NCBI GenBank assembly: GCA_910588935.1
Contig: CAJUSM010000003.1
Span: 1-59,743 of the forward strand
From: an uncultured Oscillospiraceae bacterium
GTDB taxonomy: Bacteria > Bacillota > Clostridia > Oscillospirales > Acutalibacteraceae
Direction: 5' to 3'
DNA: 59,743 nt
Shown: piece after piece, positions 9,001 through 16,734 of the stretch
Numbering within the stretch: the stretch's first letter is position 1
How the letters are laid out: each line of letters starts with the position of its first letter
Notes under the pieces: model-generated
Told to the model about the DNA's origin: nothing
Seen by the model: the letters and a program-made list of their open reading frames with translations, nothing else
Database searches by the model: none
Program-made: the position numbers and the translations under genes

Positions 9001-9029
9001 TTGCAGTCTGTGCCGGTTTGTGGTAGTAT
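9001..9029 (+). promoter_or_regulatory. Promoter of the trkA-trkH operon
   Basis: -35 TTGCAG at 9001-9006 and -10 TAGTAT at 9024-9029 with an exact 17-base spacer. It lies between the regulator gene and trkA and supports the downstream trkA start. Confidence 0.65.
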
Positions 9030-9062
9030 ATCCATGTCGCAGGGGGTTCCAGCGCGTCAGTT

Positions 9063-9112
9063 CCGGCCGGAAGGGCCGGATTTCTCATGGCCCTTTCTGT
9101 ATTTAGGCCATG
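9063..9112 (+). other. Two hairpins in the trkA 5' leader
   Basis: CCGGCC (9063-9068) pairs with GGCCGG (9074-9079), and CATGGCC (9086-9092) pairs with GGCCATG (9106-9112). Both lie in the ~110-base leader between the predicted start of transcription and the trkA ATG. Neither is followed by a T run, so they are not classical terminators; no known riboswitch class was recognised. Confidence 0.5.
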
Positions 9113-9144
9113 GGTGTATTGGGAAAGGGAAGTGTATTCAGAAT

Positions 9145-10500
9145 ATGAGAATTGTAATTGTGGGCGACGGTAAGGTAGGCTTTGCCCTTACAGTCCAGCT
9201 GGCTAAAGAGGGGCACGATGTAGTAGTGATCGATAGCAATAAGCTGGTACTAGAGGAGGCCCAGCAGGCTCTGGATATTAATGTGGTCCATGGCAACGGG
9301 GCTACGGTGAAAAGCCAGAATCAGGCCAATGTGGAGAATAGCGACCTGCTCATTGCCGCCACCTCTGCTGATGAAACAAACCTTTTGTGCTGCATCACGG
9401 CCCACAAACTGGGCTGTGCCCACACCATTGCCCGGGTACGGAATCCGGACTATTATAGCCAGCTTTACGATTGGAAGGACGAACTGGGGCTCTCTATGAT
9501 GATAAACCCAGAGTTGGCTACCGCCAGCGAAATTTTCCGCCTCCTCCAGTTTCCCTCCTTCCTCCGCCGGGATTCCTTTGCTAAGGGCCGGGTAGAGATT
9601 GTAGAGATCGAGCTGGCCAAAGACAGTCCCTTAGACGGCTGCCGGCTGATGGATTTCGGCAAAAAGGTTAAGGTCCAGGTGCTGGTCTGCGCGGTGCAGC
9701 GGGATGGGAATGTGTATATCCCTGACGGTAGCTTTCAGCTGCAGGGAGGCGACCGGCTCCATGTTACCGCTTCCTCTGGAAACCTGGCCAAGCTAATCCG
9801 GAACCTGGGCGTAGACCAGCGTAAGATACGGGATGTAATGATCATTGGGGGCAGCAGAATTGCCTTCTATTTGGCGGCTGAGCTAATCAAGGCGGGGGTA
9901 AGTGTAAAGCTGATTGAAAAAGAGCCCTCCCGGTGCGCGGAGCTTTCCGATCTGCTGCCAAAGGCCACAATTATCGGCGGCGACGGCTCAGACAGGAATG
10001 TGCTGGACTCCGAAGGCTTGGCGCAAACCGATGCGGTAGTTACCCTTACCGATTTTGATGAGGAAAACCTGATCATTTCCATGTATGCAAACTATTTGGG
10101 GATCTACAAGGTGATTACGAAAATTAACCGCACCGAATTTAATGAGGTCTTAGCTGGCAAGGGGATCGACTGCGCGGTAAGCCCTAAGGACCTGTGCTGT
10201 ACAGACATTTTGCGCTATGTGCGCGCTATGGGAAACCGGAAAGGGGGCTCGGTTACCACCCTGCACCGTTTAGTAGAGGACAAGGTAGAGGCTTTGGAAT
10301 TCCAGGTGGGCAAGGGGCTCCCTTACCTGGGGCAGCCCTTAATTAAACTCCGGCTAAAGCCCGGCATTCTGCTGGCCTGCATCAATCGCCGGGGCCGTAC
10401 CATTATTCCCAGCGGTAGCGATACCATAGAGGCCGGGGATTCGGTCATTGTAGTGGCCACGGCAGATAGGGTGATCCAAAATTTGCAGGATATCTTCTAA
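9145..10500 (+). CDS. trkA: TrkA, potassium uptake regulatory subunit (two RCK domains)
   Basis: 451 aa from the ATG at 9145; the open frame extends far upstream but that part overlaps the promoter and has no RBS. Two RCK_N/RCK_C units are visible: the first starts MRIVIVGDGKVGFALTVQLAKEGHDVVVIDSN and the second near residue 230 with VMIIGGSRIAFYLAAELIKAGVSVKLIE, each a Rossmann nucleotide site. TrkA binds NAD(H)/ATP on the cytoplasmic side and gates the TrkH channel. Domain TrkA_C at the end contains the usual PYLGQPLIKLRLKPG. Cotranscribed with trkH 46 bases downstream. Confidence 0.95.
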   Translation: MRIVIVGDGKVGFALTVQLAKEGHDVVVIDSNKLVLEEAQQALDINVVHGNGATVKSQNQANVENSDLLIAATSADETNLLCCITAHKLGCAHTIARVRNPDYYSQLYDWKDELGLSMMINPELATASEIFRLLQFPSFLRRDSFAKGRVEIVEIELAKDSPLDGCRLMDFGKKVKVQVLVCAVQRDGNVYIPDGSFQLQGGDRLHVTASSGNLAKLIRNLGVDQRKIRDVMIIGGSRIAFYLAAELIKAGVSVKLIEKEPSRCAELSDLLPKATIIGGDGSDRNVLDSEGLAQTDAVVTLTDFDEENLIISMYANYLGIYKVITKINRTEFNEVLAGKGIDCAVSPKDLCCTDILRYVRAMGNRKGGSVTTLHRLVEDKVEALEFQVGKGLPYLGQPLIKLRLKPGILLACINRRGRTIIPSGSDTIEAGDSVIVVATADRVIQNLQDIF

Positions 10501-10546
10501 AAGCGGCGCTGCCGGTAAAGATTTATGATAAAGAGGGAATGGGAAC

Positions 10547-11995
10547 GTGAACCTTAGAATGATTTTTCGCCTGATCTGTTATATCCTTCGGGTAGAGGCG
10601 GTTTGCCTGCTGCCTTCCTTGGGTATCTCCCTGTTTCAGGGGGAGCGGGCCGCTGTAATTGGCACAGCGGTTACCATCGCGTTGGCGGCTAGCATCAGCC
10701 TAATCACCTATTTGGCCCCGCCTAAGGATAAGCAAATTGGCGCCCGGGAGGGTTTTCTCAGCGTGGCCCTGTGCTGGGTGGCGGTATCGGCAATGGGAGC
10801 TTTGCCGTTCTTTATCAGCGGGGCAATTCCCAATTATATCGACTGTGTTTTTGAAACCGTCTCCGGATTTACCACTACCGGGGCCAGTATTCTTACAGAT
10901 ATTGAAGCCCTGCCCATGGGCCTGCTGTATTGGCGGAGCTTTACCCATTGGCTGGGGGGCATGGGGGTACTGGTGTTCCTGCTGGCGGTTATGCCTATGG
11001 GCAAGGGGAAGAACTCCCTGCTGCATGTTATGCGGGCCGAAAGCCCTGGCCCCCAGGTGGACAAGCTGGTGCCTAAGCTTCAGGACAGCGCAAAAATCCT
11101 GTATGCCATCTATATTGGTCTCACTCTTCTTCAAATTGGGCTGCTGCTGGCAGGGGGAATGACCCTGTTTGAAAGTCTTACCACAGCCTTTGGCACTGCT
11201 GGCACCGGTGGCTTTGCCATTAAGGGCGATAGTTTGGTGGGCTATAGCCATTATCTCCAAACCGTCTGTACGGTCTTCATGATTTTGTTCGGCGTAAACT
11301 TCAGCGTCTTTTTTCTGCTGCTGCTCCGGCAGTTTCTCAAGGTGCTAAAAAACCAAGAGCTGCTGCTGTATTTGGGCATTATTTTTTTCGCTATCGCAAT
11401 CATCAGTTGGGATATTTTTCCTATCTACCAGCAAGTGGGCGAGGCAATCCATCAGGCCGCTTTTCAGGTTTCGTCTATTATTACAACTACGGGGTTTGCT
11501 ACAGCCGATTTTAACCAGTGGCCAGCTCTTTCTAAAACCCTGTTGGTTATTCTAATGATCTTTGGCGCCTGTGCGGGCTCTACTGGCGGCGGCATGAAAA
11601 TTGCCCGGGTGCTGCTGCTCTGCAAGGCTGGCCGGCGGAGTATTAAGCGAATGCTCCGTCCCCGTTCAGTTTCTCAGGTACACATGGATGGCCAGGTGGT
11701 AGGGGAAGACGTTATTCAAAATACCTACAGCTATTTGGCTTTTTACACAGCCATAACGGTGGCCTCACTGCTGCTCATTGCTATCGATGAGTTCTCTCTG
11801 GAAACCAATTTTACCGCGGTGTTGGCCTGTTTAAACAATATTGGCCCAGGCCTGGATATGGTGGGGCCTATGGGCAGCTATGCCAACTTTTCCGGCTTTA
11901 GCAAATTGGTGCTTTCTTTTGATATGCTGGCAGGCAGGCTGGAAATTTTCCCAATCATTATGTTATTTGTGCCTATGGCCTGGAGCAGGAACTAA
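10547..11995 (+). CDS. trkH: TrkH family potassium uptake protein
   Basis: 482 aa integral membrane protein with a GTG start; AAGAGGGAATGGGA supplies the RBS. Four M1-P-M2 repeats are expected; the selectivity loops SGFTTTGAS, FGTAGTGGFAI and ITTTGFATADF can be seen, and ACAGSTGGGMKI marks the conserved helix bend. The N-terminus LRMIFRLICYILRVEAVCLLPSL is typical TrkH. It imports K+ as partner of TrkA. A terminator follows within 15 bases, so trkAH is a two-gene operon. Confidence 0.95.
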   Translation: MNLRMIFRLICYILRVEAVCLLPSLGISLFQGERAAVIGTAVTIALAASISLITYLAPPKDKQIGAREGFLSVALCWVAVSAMGALPFFISGAIPNYIDCVFETVSGFTTTGASILTDIEALPMGLLYWRSFTHWLGGMGVLVFLLAVMPMGKGKNSLLHVMRAESPGPQVDKLVPKLQDSAKILYAIYIGLTLLQIGLLLAGGMTLFESLTTAFGTAGTGGFAIKGDSLVGYSHYLQTVCTVFMILFGVNFSVFFLLLLRQFLKVLKNQELLLYLGIIFFAIAIISWDIFPIYQQVGEAIHQAAFQVSSIITTTGFATADFNQWPALSKTLLVILMIFGACAGSTGGGMKIARVLLLCKAGRRSIKRMLRPRSVSQVHMDGQVVGEDVIQNTYSYLAFYTAITVASLLLIAIDEFSLETNFTAVLACLNNIGPGLDMVGPMGSYANFSGFSKLVLSFDMLAGRLEIFPIIMLFVPMAWSRN

Positions 11996-12007
11996 ATATG
12001 TAAAAGA

Positions 12008-12035
12008 AAAAAGGCAGCCTATTCGCTGCCTTTTT
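12008..12035. terminator. Bidirectional terminator after trkH
   Basis: GGCAGC (12013-12018) pairs with GCTGCC (12025-12030) around a 6-base loop; A-tract on the left and TTTTT on the right make it work for trkH (+) and for the sigma-like gene (-) whose stop is at 12036. Confidence 0.9.
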
Positions 12036-12374
12036 CTATTTTTTCTGCTCCCAATTCCAAAGGGCTTCCGCATAGGCAAAGGCTCTTTTCAGCCGGAGCT
12101 TGGCCTTTTTCAGGTGCCTGCATACAGTGGATTTGTCCACATTCAGCCGGGTGGCAATTTCGTCCATGGTCAGCTTGTCGAAAAAGTACAGCTCCACACA
12201 TTCCCGCTGCCGTTCTGTCAAATCCCATTCCATGGCTGCCGCCAGGATCCGCTGGGCCCGGCCTCTGTTCAGCCATGACAGCTGCGGCTGTTCCTGTTCT
12301 GCTCTCTTTTTCGGCTGTTCTGGCTCCAAAAAAAGCTGTTGGGCTTCATCTAGAGTGATCCTTTTGTTGCTCAC
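12036..12374 (-). CDS. Small sigma-70 region 4-like helix-turn-helix protein
   Basis: 112 aa from a GTG at 12374, with AGGAAAGG 10 bases upstream. The middle part matches sigma factor region 4: LTERQRECVELYFFDKLTMDEIATRLNVDKSTVCRHLKKAKLRLKRA, a clear HTH with recognition helix DKSTVCRHLKKAK. Region 2 is absent, so it cannot act as a complete sigma factor by itself; it resembles positive-control or sigma-like regulators found in clostridia. Its N-terminus is Gln/Glu-rich and not recognised. It lies 150 bases after the peptide-binding lipoprotein on the same strand, perhaps in the same transcript. Target unknown. Confidence 0.7.
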   Translation of the reverse strand: MSNKRITLDEAQQLFLEPEQPKKRAEQEQPQLSWLNRGRAQRILAAAMEWDLTERQRECVELYFFDKLTMDEIATRLNVDKSTVCRHLKKAKLRLKRAFAYAEALWNWEQKK

Positions 12375-12523
12375 CTTTTCCAATCCTTTCCTGTGGCAAT
12401 AGCGCAAAGCAGGTTTGCAAATGGCATATATGGGTGTTAAATGCTTTAGTAGCCGACAAGTCTCCTAAAAAAGCAAGGCGCAGGGTTTCCTGTTTCGTCG
12501 CAGAGGGGGCAGAGCCAATGAGG

Positions 12524-14110
12524 TTACTCCTTCTTTTTTGCCTGAGAAAAGTCAATGGTCAGGTCGGGAGAAGCAGAGATACCAGTGCTGTTTGGATTGG
12601 TAACATAGTAGGTTTTATCGCTGAACAGTGGGTAGAACACAAACTGGTTCTGTAAATAGGTCTCCAGCCCCCGGTAGGAGAAGAGCTCAAAGTTTAAGGA
12701 GTGGAGCATTCCGTCATACTCCGGGTTTTTCAGCAGAGGGGGGCTGGAGGTGCTCTCAAATGCCTTGAGCACCTGGTAGGGGGTTGTCCCTCCTGCCCGA
12801 AGCGTGTATAGCGCGGCCTGGTAATTGCCAGAAGAAATTCTGTCTTGGTATTCCGCGTCTTCCAGTGGTTCAATATTAAAGGCATTGCCCAATTTTTCGT
12901 TCCAGCCAATGATCAATCCATTGGCAATGTTAATGGACTCTTCATCATTTAGACAAATAATGGTAATACTTGGCATCTGCTCCTCATTTAGCTGTGTAAG
13001 GAGAGCGGGAACAATGTCTAAGATCTGGTCGTCCTGAGGGGGGAACATGACCGCGCCGTCCGCGTAGTAAGACTCGCCGCCCCAGCGCACGCAGTCCGCC
13101 ATAATCCCCATGGCCTCGCTGCTGTTTACGTCCATTCGCCGGTCCAGTAGATTTTGCCGGTCTATGGTTTTAATGAAAACTTCGCGAACCTGGAGATTTT
13201 TAAGCAGTTCATTTTCTGAGTTCAGCAGCACGCCTGTTACCGCGTCATCCAACACCTGTATGCCACAGCCTTGGTCGGCGGCCGCGTGGGCGGAGTTTTC
13301 CATCAGGGTAGTAATGTCCATGCTGCCATTGATCAGGGCCGCTACCGGGTCTTGTGTCAGCGAGTCTTCATAATCGATAAGATAGGTGAGTTTGGCAGGG
13401 ATAACATCCCCTGATTTCCGGTAATGGTCAGAGGGCTCCAGCTCGATTTTCCGGCTGCCATAATCGGTATTCCAAGCGTAGATACTGGAAAAGGTAAACG
13501 GCCCATTGGTAATCAGGTATTCAGAAGAAAGCCCGTAGTGCCCGGCGCTGGATTCAAAGTATTCCCGGTTGCAGGGCATATAATGTGTGCCGGCTGTAAG
13601 GGCAGGAAAATCCGGATAGCTTCTCTCCAGCTGTACCACCAAAGTATACGCGTCCTCAGCCCAGACCCCCAAATTGGCTTCGCTGGCCTCTCCATTATAT
13701 ATGGCCCGAGCGCCCTGGATGATAAACAGGTCGTCTACTGAAGGGGTGGCGGTTTCTGGCCGGAGGGCCCGCTGAATGGCAAAAAGAAAATCGTCAGCTG
13801 TTACAGGCTGTCCATTGCTCCAAGCCATGTCGTCGTAAAGGTGGAATATGAACTGTGTATGGCTATCGTTTGCCTCCCATTTCTTTGCTGCCCCTGGCCG
13901 CACATTGCCCTCGGAATCAATTTTGCACAGCCCTTGGAAAATAGAGCTAATTACCAAGTAAGAGGATTGCCTGGCCGCTGTTTGAGGATCCAGGCTATCT
14001 ACATTTTGAGGCAGCAGGTAGGTGAATGACATATCTTCTAAATAGCCGTCACTGCCACAGCCTGAAAACAGCAGCAGCAAGCAGAGTATCAGCACAATTC
14101 CCCGTTTCAT
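12524..14110 (-). CDS. Peptide ABC transporter substrate-binding lipoprotein (SBP_bac_5/OppA family)
   Basis: 528 aa from ATG 14110, preceded by AAGGAGG at ideal spacing. Signal peptide MKRGIVLILCLLLLFSGC has a lipobox-like end with Cys18 as the lipidated residue. The mature part shows SBP_bac_5 features: LDPQTAARQSSYLVISSIFQGL, WEANDSHTQFIFHLYDDMAWSNGQPVTADDF and YLITNGPFTF. It should bind oligopeptides (or another solute) outside the cell for an Opp/Dpp permease. No permease or ATPase gene lies next to it, so it is an orphan that must use a system encoded elsewhere or have a sensing role. Confidence 0.85.
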   Translation of the reverse strand: MKRGIVLILCLLLLFSGCGSDGYLEDMSFTYLLPQNVDSLDPQTAARQSSYLVISSIFQGLCKIDSEGNVRPGAAKKWEANDSHTQFIFHLYDDMAWSNGQPVTADDFLFAIQRALRPETATPSVDDLFIIQGARAIYNGEASEANLGVWAEDAYTLVVQLERSYPDFPALTAGTHYMPCNREYFESSAGHYGLSSEYLITNGPFTFSSIYAWNTDYGSRKIELEPSDHYRKSGDVIPAKLTYLIDYEDSLTQDPVAALINGSMDITTLMENSAHAAADQGCGIQVLDDAVTGVLLNSENELLKNLQVREVFIKTIDRQNLLDRRMDVNSSEAMGIMADCVRWGGESYYADGAVMFPPQDDQILDIVPALLTQLNEEQMPSITIICLNDEESINIANGLIIGWNEKLGNAFNIEPLEDAEYQDRISSGNYQAALYTLRAGGTTPYQVLKAFESTSSPPLLKNPEYDGMLHSLNFELFSYRGLETYLQNQFVFYPLFSDKTYYVTNPNSTGISASPDLTIDFSQAKKKE

Positions 14111-14316
14111 AGGTTGATCCTCCTTGCGTTTTCTTGTGAATCTGTTCATCCGTTTATGGGTCTGAAATAGAAAAATTGGGGCAGTTTTTCGCCGTGATAG
14201 CCTATAAAAAATAAGCCGCCTTGCTCCCTGGTTATGGTAATCGGCTGCTAGCTCAAAAGACACTTTGTTTCTTCTGAACTGCGTGAACTATACCAAAGGA
14301 AATGAAAATACAATAA

Positions 14317-14345
14317 ATTATAGCACACTGTCTTGGGGATTATAA
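14317..14345 (-). promoter_or_regulatory. Promoter of the peptide-binding lipoprotein gene
   Basis: On the minus strand TATAAT (plus 14317-14322) is preceded by TGC, an extended -10. The -35 17 bases upstream is poor (TTATAA). About 200 bases of leader separate it from the ATG at 14110. A second extended -10-like TGGTATAGT lies further downstream. Confidence 0.5.
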
Positions 14346-14380
14346 TTCCAAGAAGGAATTTTTGAGCCATCAGTGCACAG

Positions 14381-14416
14381 GAAAAAAGAAAGCTCCCTGC
14401 TATAGCAGAGAGCTTT
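14381..14416 (-). terminator. Terminator of the dehydrogenase/isomerase operon
   Basis: AAAGCTC (14389-14395) pairs with GAGCTTT (14410-14416); inside, CTGC pairs with GCAG around TATA. On the minus strand the stem is followed by a T-rich tract. It lies 18 bases past the isomerase stop. Confidence 0.85.
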
Positions 14417-14434
14417 CCCAATTATTTTACAAAA

Positions 14435-15286
14435 TCAGACATTGGCTTTCAGCCAAGCAACGTCTTCCTTTAGGCAAGAGATACGGTCCTTATCGCCATA
14501 GTTCGCCTCGCGCTCGACCACGTAAATTACGCCCTCGCGCTGGGCATCGGCGGCAGCTTTAATGGCTTTCCAGTCTACAATGCCGCTGCCGGCGGGAACA
14601 TTCAGCTTGTCCCGCTCCTGCATCTTGGCGATGAACTCAGGAGGGAAGATGGGCTTGCCGTTCTCGTCCAGCTCAAACTTGGGCCACTCCGGCGGATTTT
14701 TCCGGGAGGAGGCCGGGTCAGGCCCGATCACCGCGCCGTTTTCTTTCATATGGATGGCTGCAATGCGTCCGGCATGTGCCTTAATATACTCTACCGGGTC
14801 AATGCCCGCTGCAGAAGCCCAGCCGCAATCGATCTCAAAGGCCACGGTTTCTGGATCGGTGTTCTCAATTACCCAGTCATACAGGTACTTGTCCTGGTCC
14901 TTGTTGAACTCCTGGGTATGGTTGTGGTAGCCGATAATGATGCCGAATTTCTTGGCCTCGGCGCCCCATTTGTTCAGCTCGGCAGCCACCTCCTTGGCCT
15001 CTTCCGCATTGCAGAAGGAGGTCATGGGGCAGGCGACAAACTTTACGCCCAGTTGGGCCAGGTAGGGCAGATGCTCGCCCATCATCTCAAAAGGTACATG
15101 AGCGGAAACAGCCTTAATGCCGGCATCTTCCAGAGCTTTCTTGATCTCCTCTACCGGTACGCCCACATATTCCTGGGCAAACTCCACGCCCGCATAACCC
15201 ATCTCAGCGGCGGCCTTGATTTTTTCTACAGCAGAGAGAGGGCAGTCGTGGCCAAAGGAGTACATTTGCAGGTTAATATTATCCAT
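14435..15286 (-). CDS. Sugar phosphate isomerase/epimerase family protein (xylose isomerase-like TIM barrel)
   Basis: 283 aa, AP_endonuc_2/IolE-like fold. Typical elements are the start INLQMYSFGHD, EMGYAGVEFAQEY on the first strands, the metal-site strand GIIIGYHNHTQEF with His and Glu ligands, FEIDCGWASAAGIDPVEYIKAHAGRIAAIHMKENG, and a final SGIVDWKAIKAA then YVVERE. Such enzymes isomerise or dehydrate sugars and inositol derivatives; the substrate is not determinable. It lies 21 bases behind a Gfo/Idh/MocA dehydrogenase and should act in the same catabolic route (3-keto sugar or inositol type). Confidence 0.9.
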   Translation of the reverse strand: MDNINLQMYSFGHDCPLSAVEKIKAAAEMGYAGVEFAQEYVGVPVEEIKKALEDAGIKAVSAHVPFEMMGEHLPYLAQLGVKFVACPMTSFCNAEEAKEVAAELNKWGAEAKKFGIIIGYHNHTQEFNKDQDKYLYDWVIENTDPETVAFEIDCGWASAAGIDPVEYIKAHAGRIAAIHMKENGAVIGPDPASSRKNPPEWPKFELDENGKPIFPPEFIAKMQERDKLNVPAGSGIVDWKAIKAAADAQREGVIYVVEREANYGDKDRISCLKEDVAWLKANV

Positions 15287-15307
15287 GAAATCTACCTCGC
15301 GCCTGGC

Positions 15308-16426
15308 TTAAAACTTAATGGCCTGGCCGGTCTTGGAAGACTGGTAGATGGCGTCCAGAATCTTAGTAACCACAAAAGCCTGGTCTGCGGTGACGAACAG
15401 CTCGCCTTCGCCGCGCAGGGCCTTTACCCAGATGTCATGCTCCTTAGACAGGGGAGCAGGGCCCTGGCTGAAGCCGGGGATATAGCCCATAACCTTTTCG
15501 CCTACCCAGGTAATGCTGGGCTGGCCAGCTACCACATGGTTTAGACGAACACGGCCCTCCAGGGTATCCAAGCCGCCCTTAGTGCCGCACAGCAGAGTAT
15601 GAGCATTGTTGTCAGCGCCGGCCTTCTCGGCCATGTTGATGGCCCAGGAAGCCCGCAGGTTGATAACAGCGCCGTTCTTCATCTTAATCTGGCCTACAGC
15701 GGAATCTTCCACATCATAGGTCTCGTTGTTCCAGTGGTCGGGGTCGCCCATCCAGTTGTTCTGGCCCTGTACATCAGGAGTGAGCAGACGGCCCAGCTTC
15801 TCGAAGGACGTGCCAACTACATAGTCCACATCGTAGTTGTTCATCAGGAACAGGGTGTTGTCCAGGGCATGGGTGCCAATGTCGATCAGGGGACCGCCGC
15901 CCTGCTTGGACTTGTCGGTGAACACGCCCCAAGTGGGCACGCCACGACGGCGCAGGTAGGTGGCCTCCGCGTAGTAGATGTCGCCCAGCCAGCCATCTTT
16001 CACAACAGCGCGGGCAACGGTGTTCTCATGGAAATGACGGTACTGGTAACCAATGGTCAGCATTTTGCCGGTGCGGTCCCGAGCGTCCAGCATTTTCTGG
16101 GCATCTTCAGGAGTGGCGGCCATGGGCTTTTCGCAGAGCACATGCTTGCCGGCCTCAAGGGCGGCAACGGTAATCTCGCAGTGGGCAATGTTGGGGGTGA
16201 GCACGTGTACGGCGTCAATGGTGGGGTCAGCCAGCAGCTCATGATAATCTGTATAAACCTTGGCGTCAGGGGTGCCATACTCTTTGGCAGCCTTTTCAGC
16301 ACGCTCAGGAATTAGGTCGCAAAAAGCGCACAGATCAACATATTCGGTCTGCTGGGACATGCCGGGCAAGTGCTTCTGGTTGGCGATACCGCCGCAGCCG
16401 ATGAAGCCAATCTTTAATTTAGCCAT
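15308..16426 (-). CDS. Gfo/Idh/MocA family NAD(P)-dependent oxidoreductase
   Basis: 372 aa. N-terminal Rossmann fold LKIGFIGCGGIANQKHLPGM, the family motif CEKPMAATPEDAQKM around residue 95, and a C-terminal alpha/beta domain with IDIGTHALDNTLFLMNNYDVDYV. It oxidises or reduces a hydroxyl on a sugar or inositol with NAD(P). The ATG at 16426 is used because AGGAGG is at proper distance; the ATG three codons upstream abuts the AGGAGG. First gene of a two-gene operon with the isomerase. Its promoter carries a CcpA/LacI-like palindrome on the -35, suggesting sugar-controlled expression. Confidence 0.93.
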   Translation of the reverse strand: MAKLKIGFIGCGGIANQKHLPGMSQQTEYVDLCAFCDLIPERAEKAAKEYGTPDAKVYTDYHELLADPTIDAVHVLTPNIAHCEITVAALEAGKHVLCEKPMAATPEDAQKMLDARDRTGKMLTIGYQYRHFHENTVARAVVKDGWLGDIYYAEATYLRRRGVPTWGVFTDKSKQGGGPLIDIGTHALDNTLFLMNNYDVDYVVGTSFEKLGRLLTPDVQGQNNWMGDPDHWNNETYDVEDSAVGQIKMKNGAVINLRASWAINMAEKAGADNNAHTLLCGTKGGLDTLEGRVRLNHVVAGQPSITWVGEKVMGYIPGFSQGPAPLSKEHDIWVKALRGEGELFVTADQAFVVTKILDAIYQSSKTGQAIKF

Positions 16427-16491
16427 GGGAATCATCCTCCTATTATTACATACCGGAGCCAGGATGGAACCGGTATGTTGATTACTCTCTT

Positions 16492-16520
16492 ATTCTATCG
16501 CAATTGGAAGGAAAAGTAAA
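16492..16520 (-). promoter_or_regulatory. Promoter of the dehydrogenase/isomerase operon
   Basis: On the minus strand, -35 TTTACT (plus 16515-16520) and -10 TAGAAT (plus 16492-16497) are 17 bases apart, 66 bases before the ATG. Upstream to 16734 nothing else was recognised beyond A/T-rich sequence and short TTTGTATTTGCC repeats just after proS. Confidence 0.65.
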
Positions 16521-16530
16521 GCGCTTTCTG
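16516..16530. promoter_or_regulatory. CcpA/LacI-family operator-like palindrome (cre-like)
   Basis: The perfect decamer AAAGCGCTTT (16518-16527) with flanks GT and CTG matches the core of catabolite-responsive elements and LacI-family operators. It overlaps the -35 hexamer, a position expected to repress. No LacI-type gene is near, so CcpA or a remote regulator is inferred. Confidence 0.5.
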
Positions 16531-16734
16531 TAATTTTTAATAAAAATATTTTGTTCGGCTGTCGAAGTTATGTAAATTGGGCCTGTCTATGCGGTTTCTT
16601 TTGTGTGATTATAGCATAAAAGCAAGGGGGAATCAGAAAGATGGCAGTGGTGCTGCAGGACGAGAAACTGTGCTGGTTCGCTGCCGGCATCTTTCCGGTT
16701 CGATTTTGCCTTTGTATTTGCCTTTGTATTTGGC

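Noticed and set aside
9036..9144. trkA leader as a possible c-di-AMP (ydaO) riboswitch.
   Set aside because: Too short and without the conserved GC-rich motifs of that class; only two simple hairpins are present.
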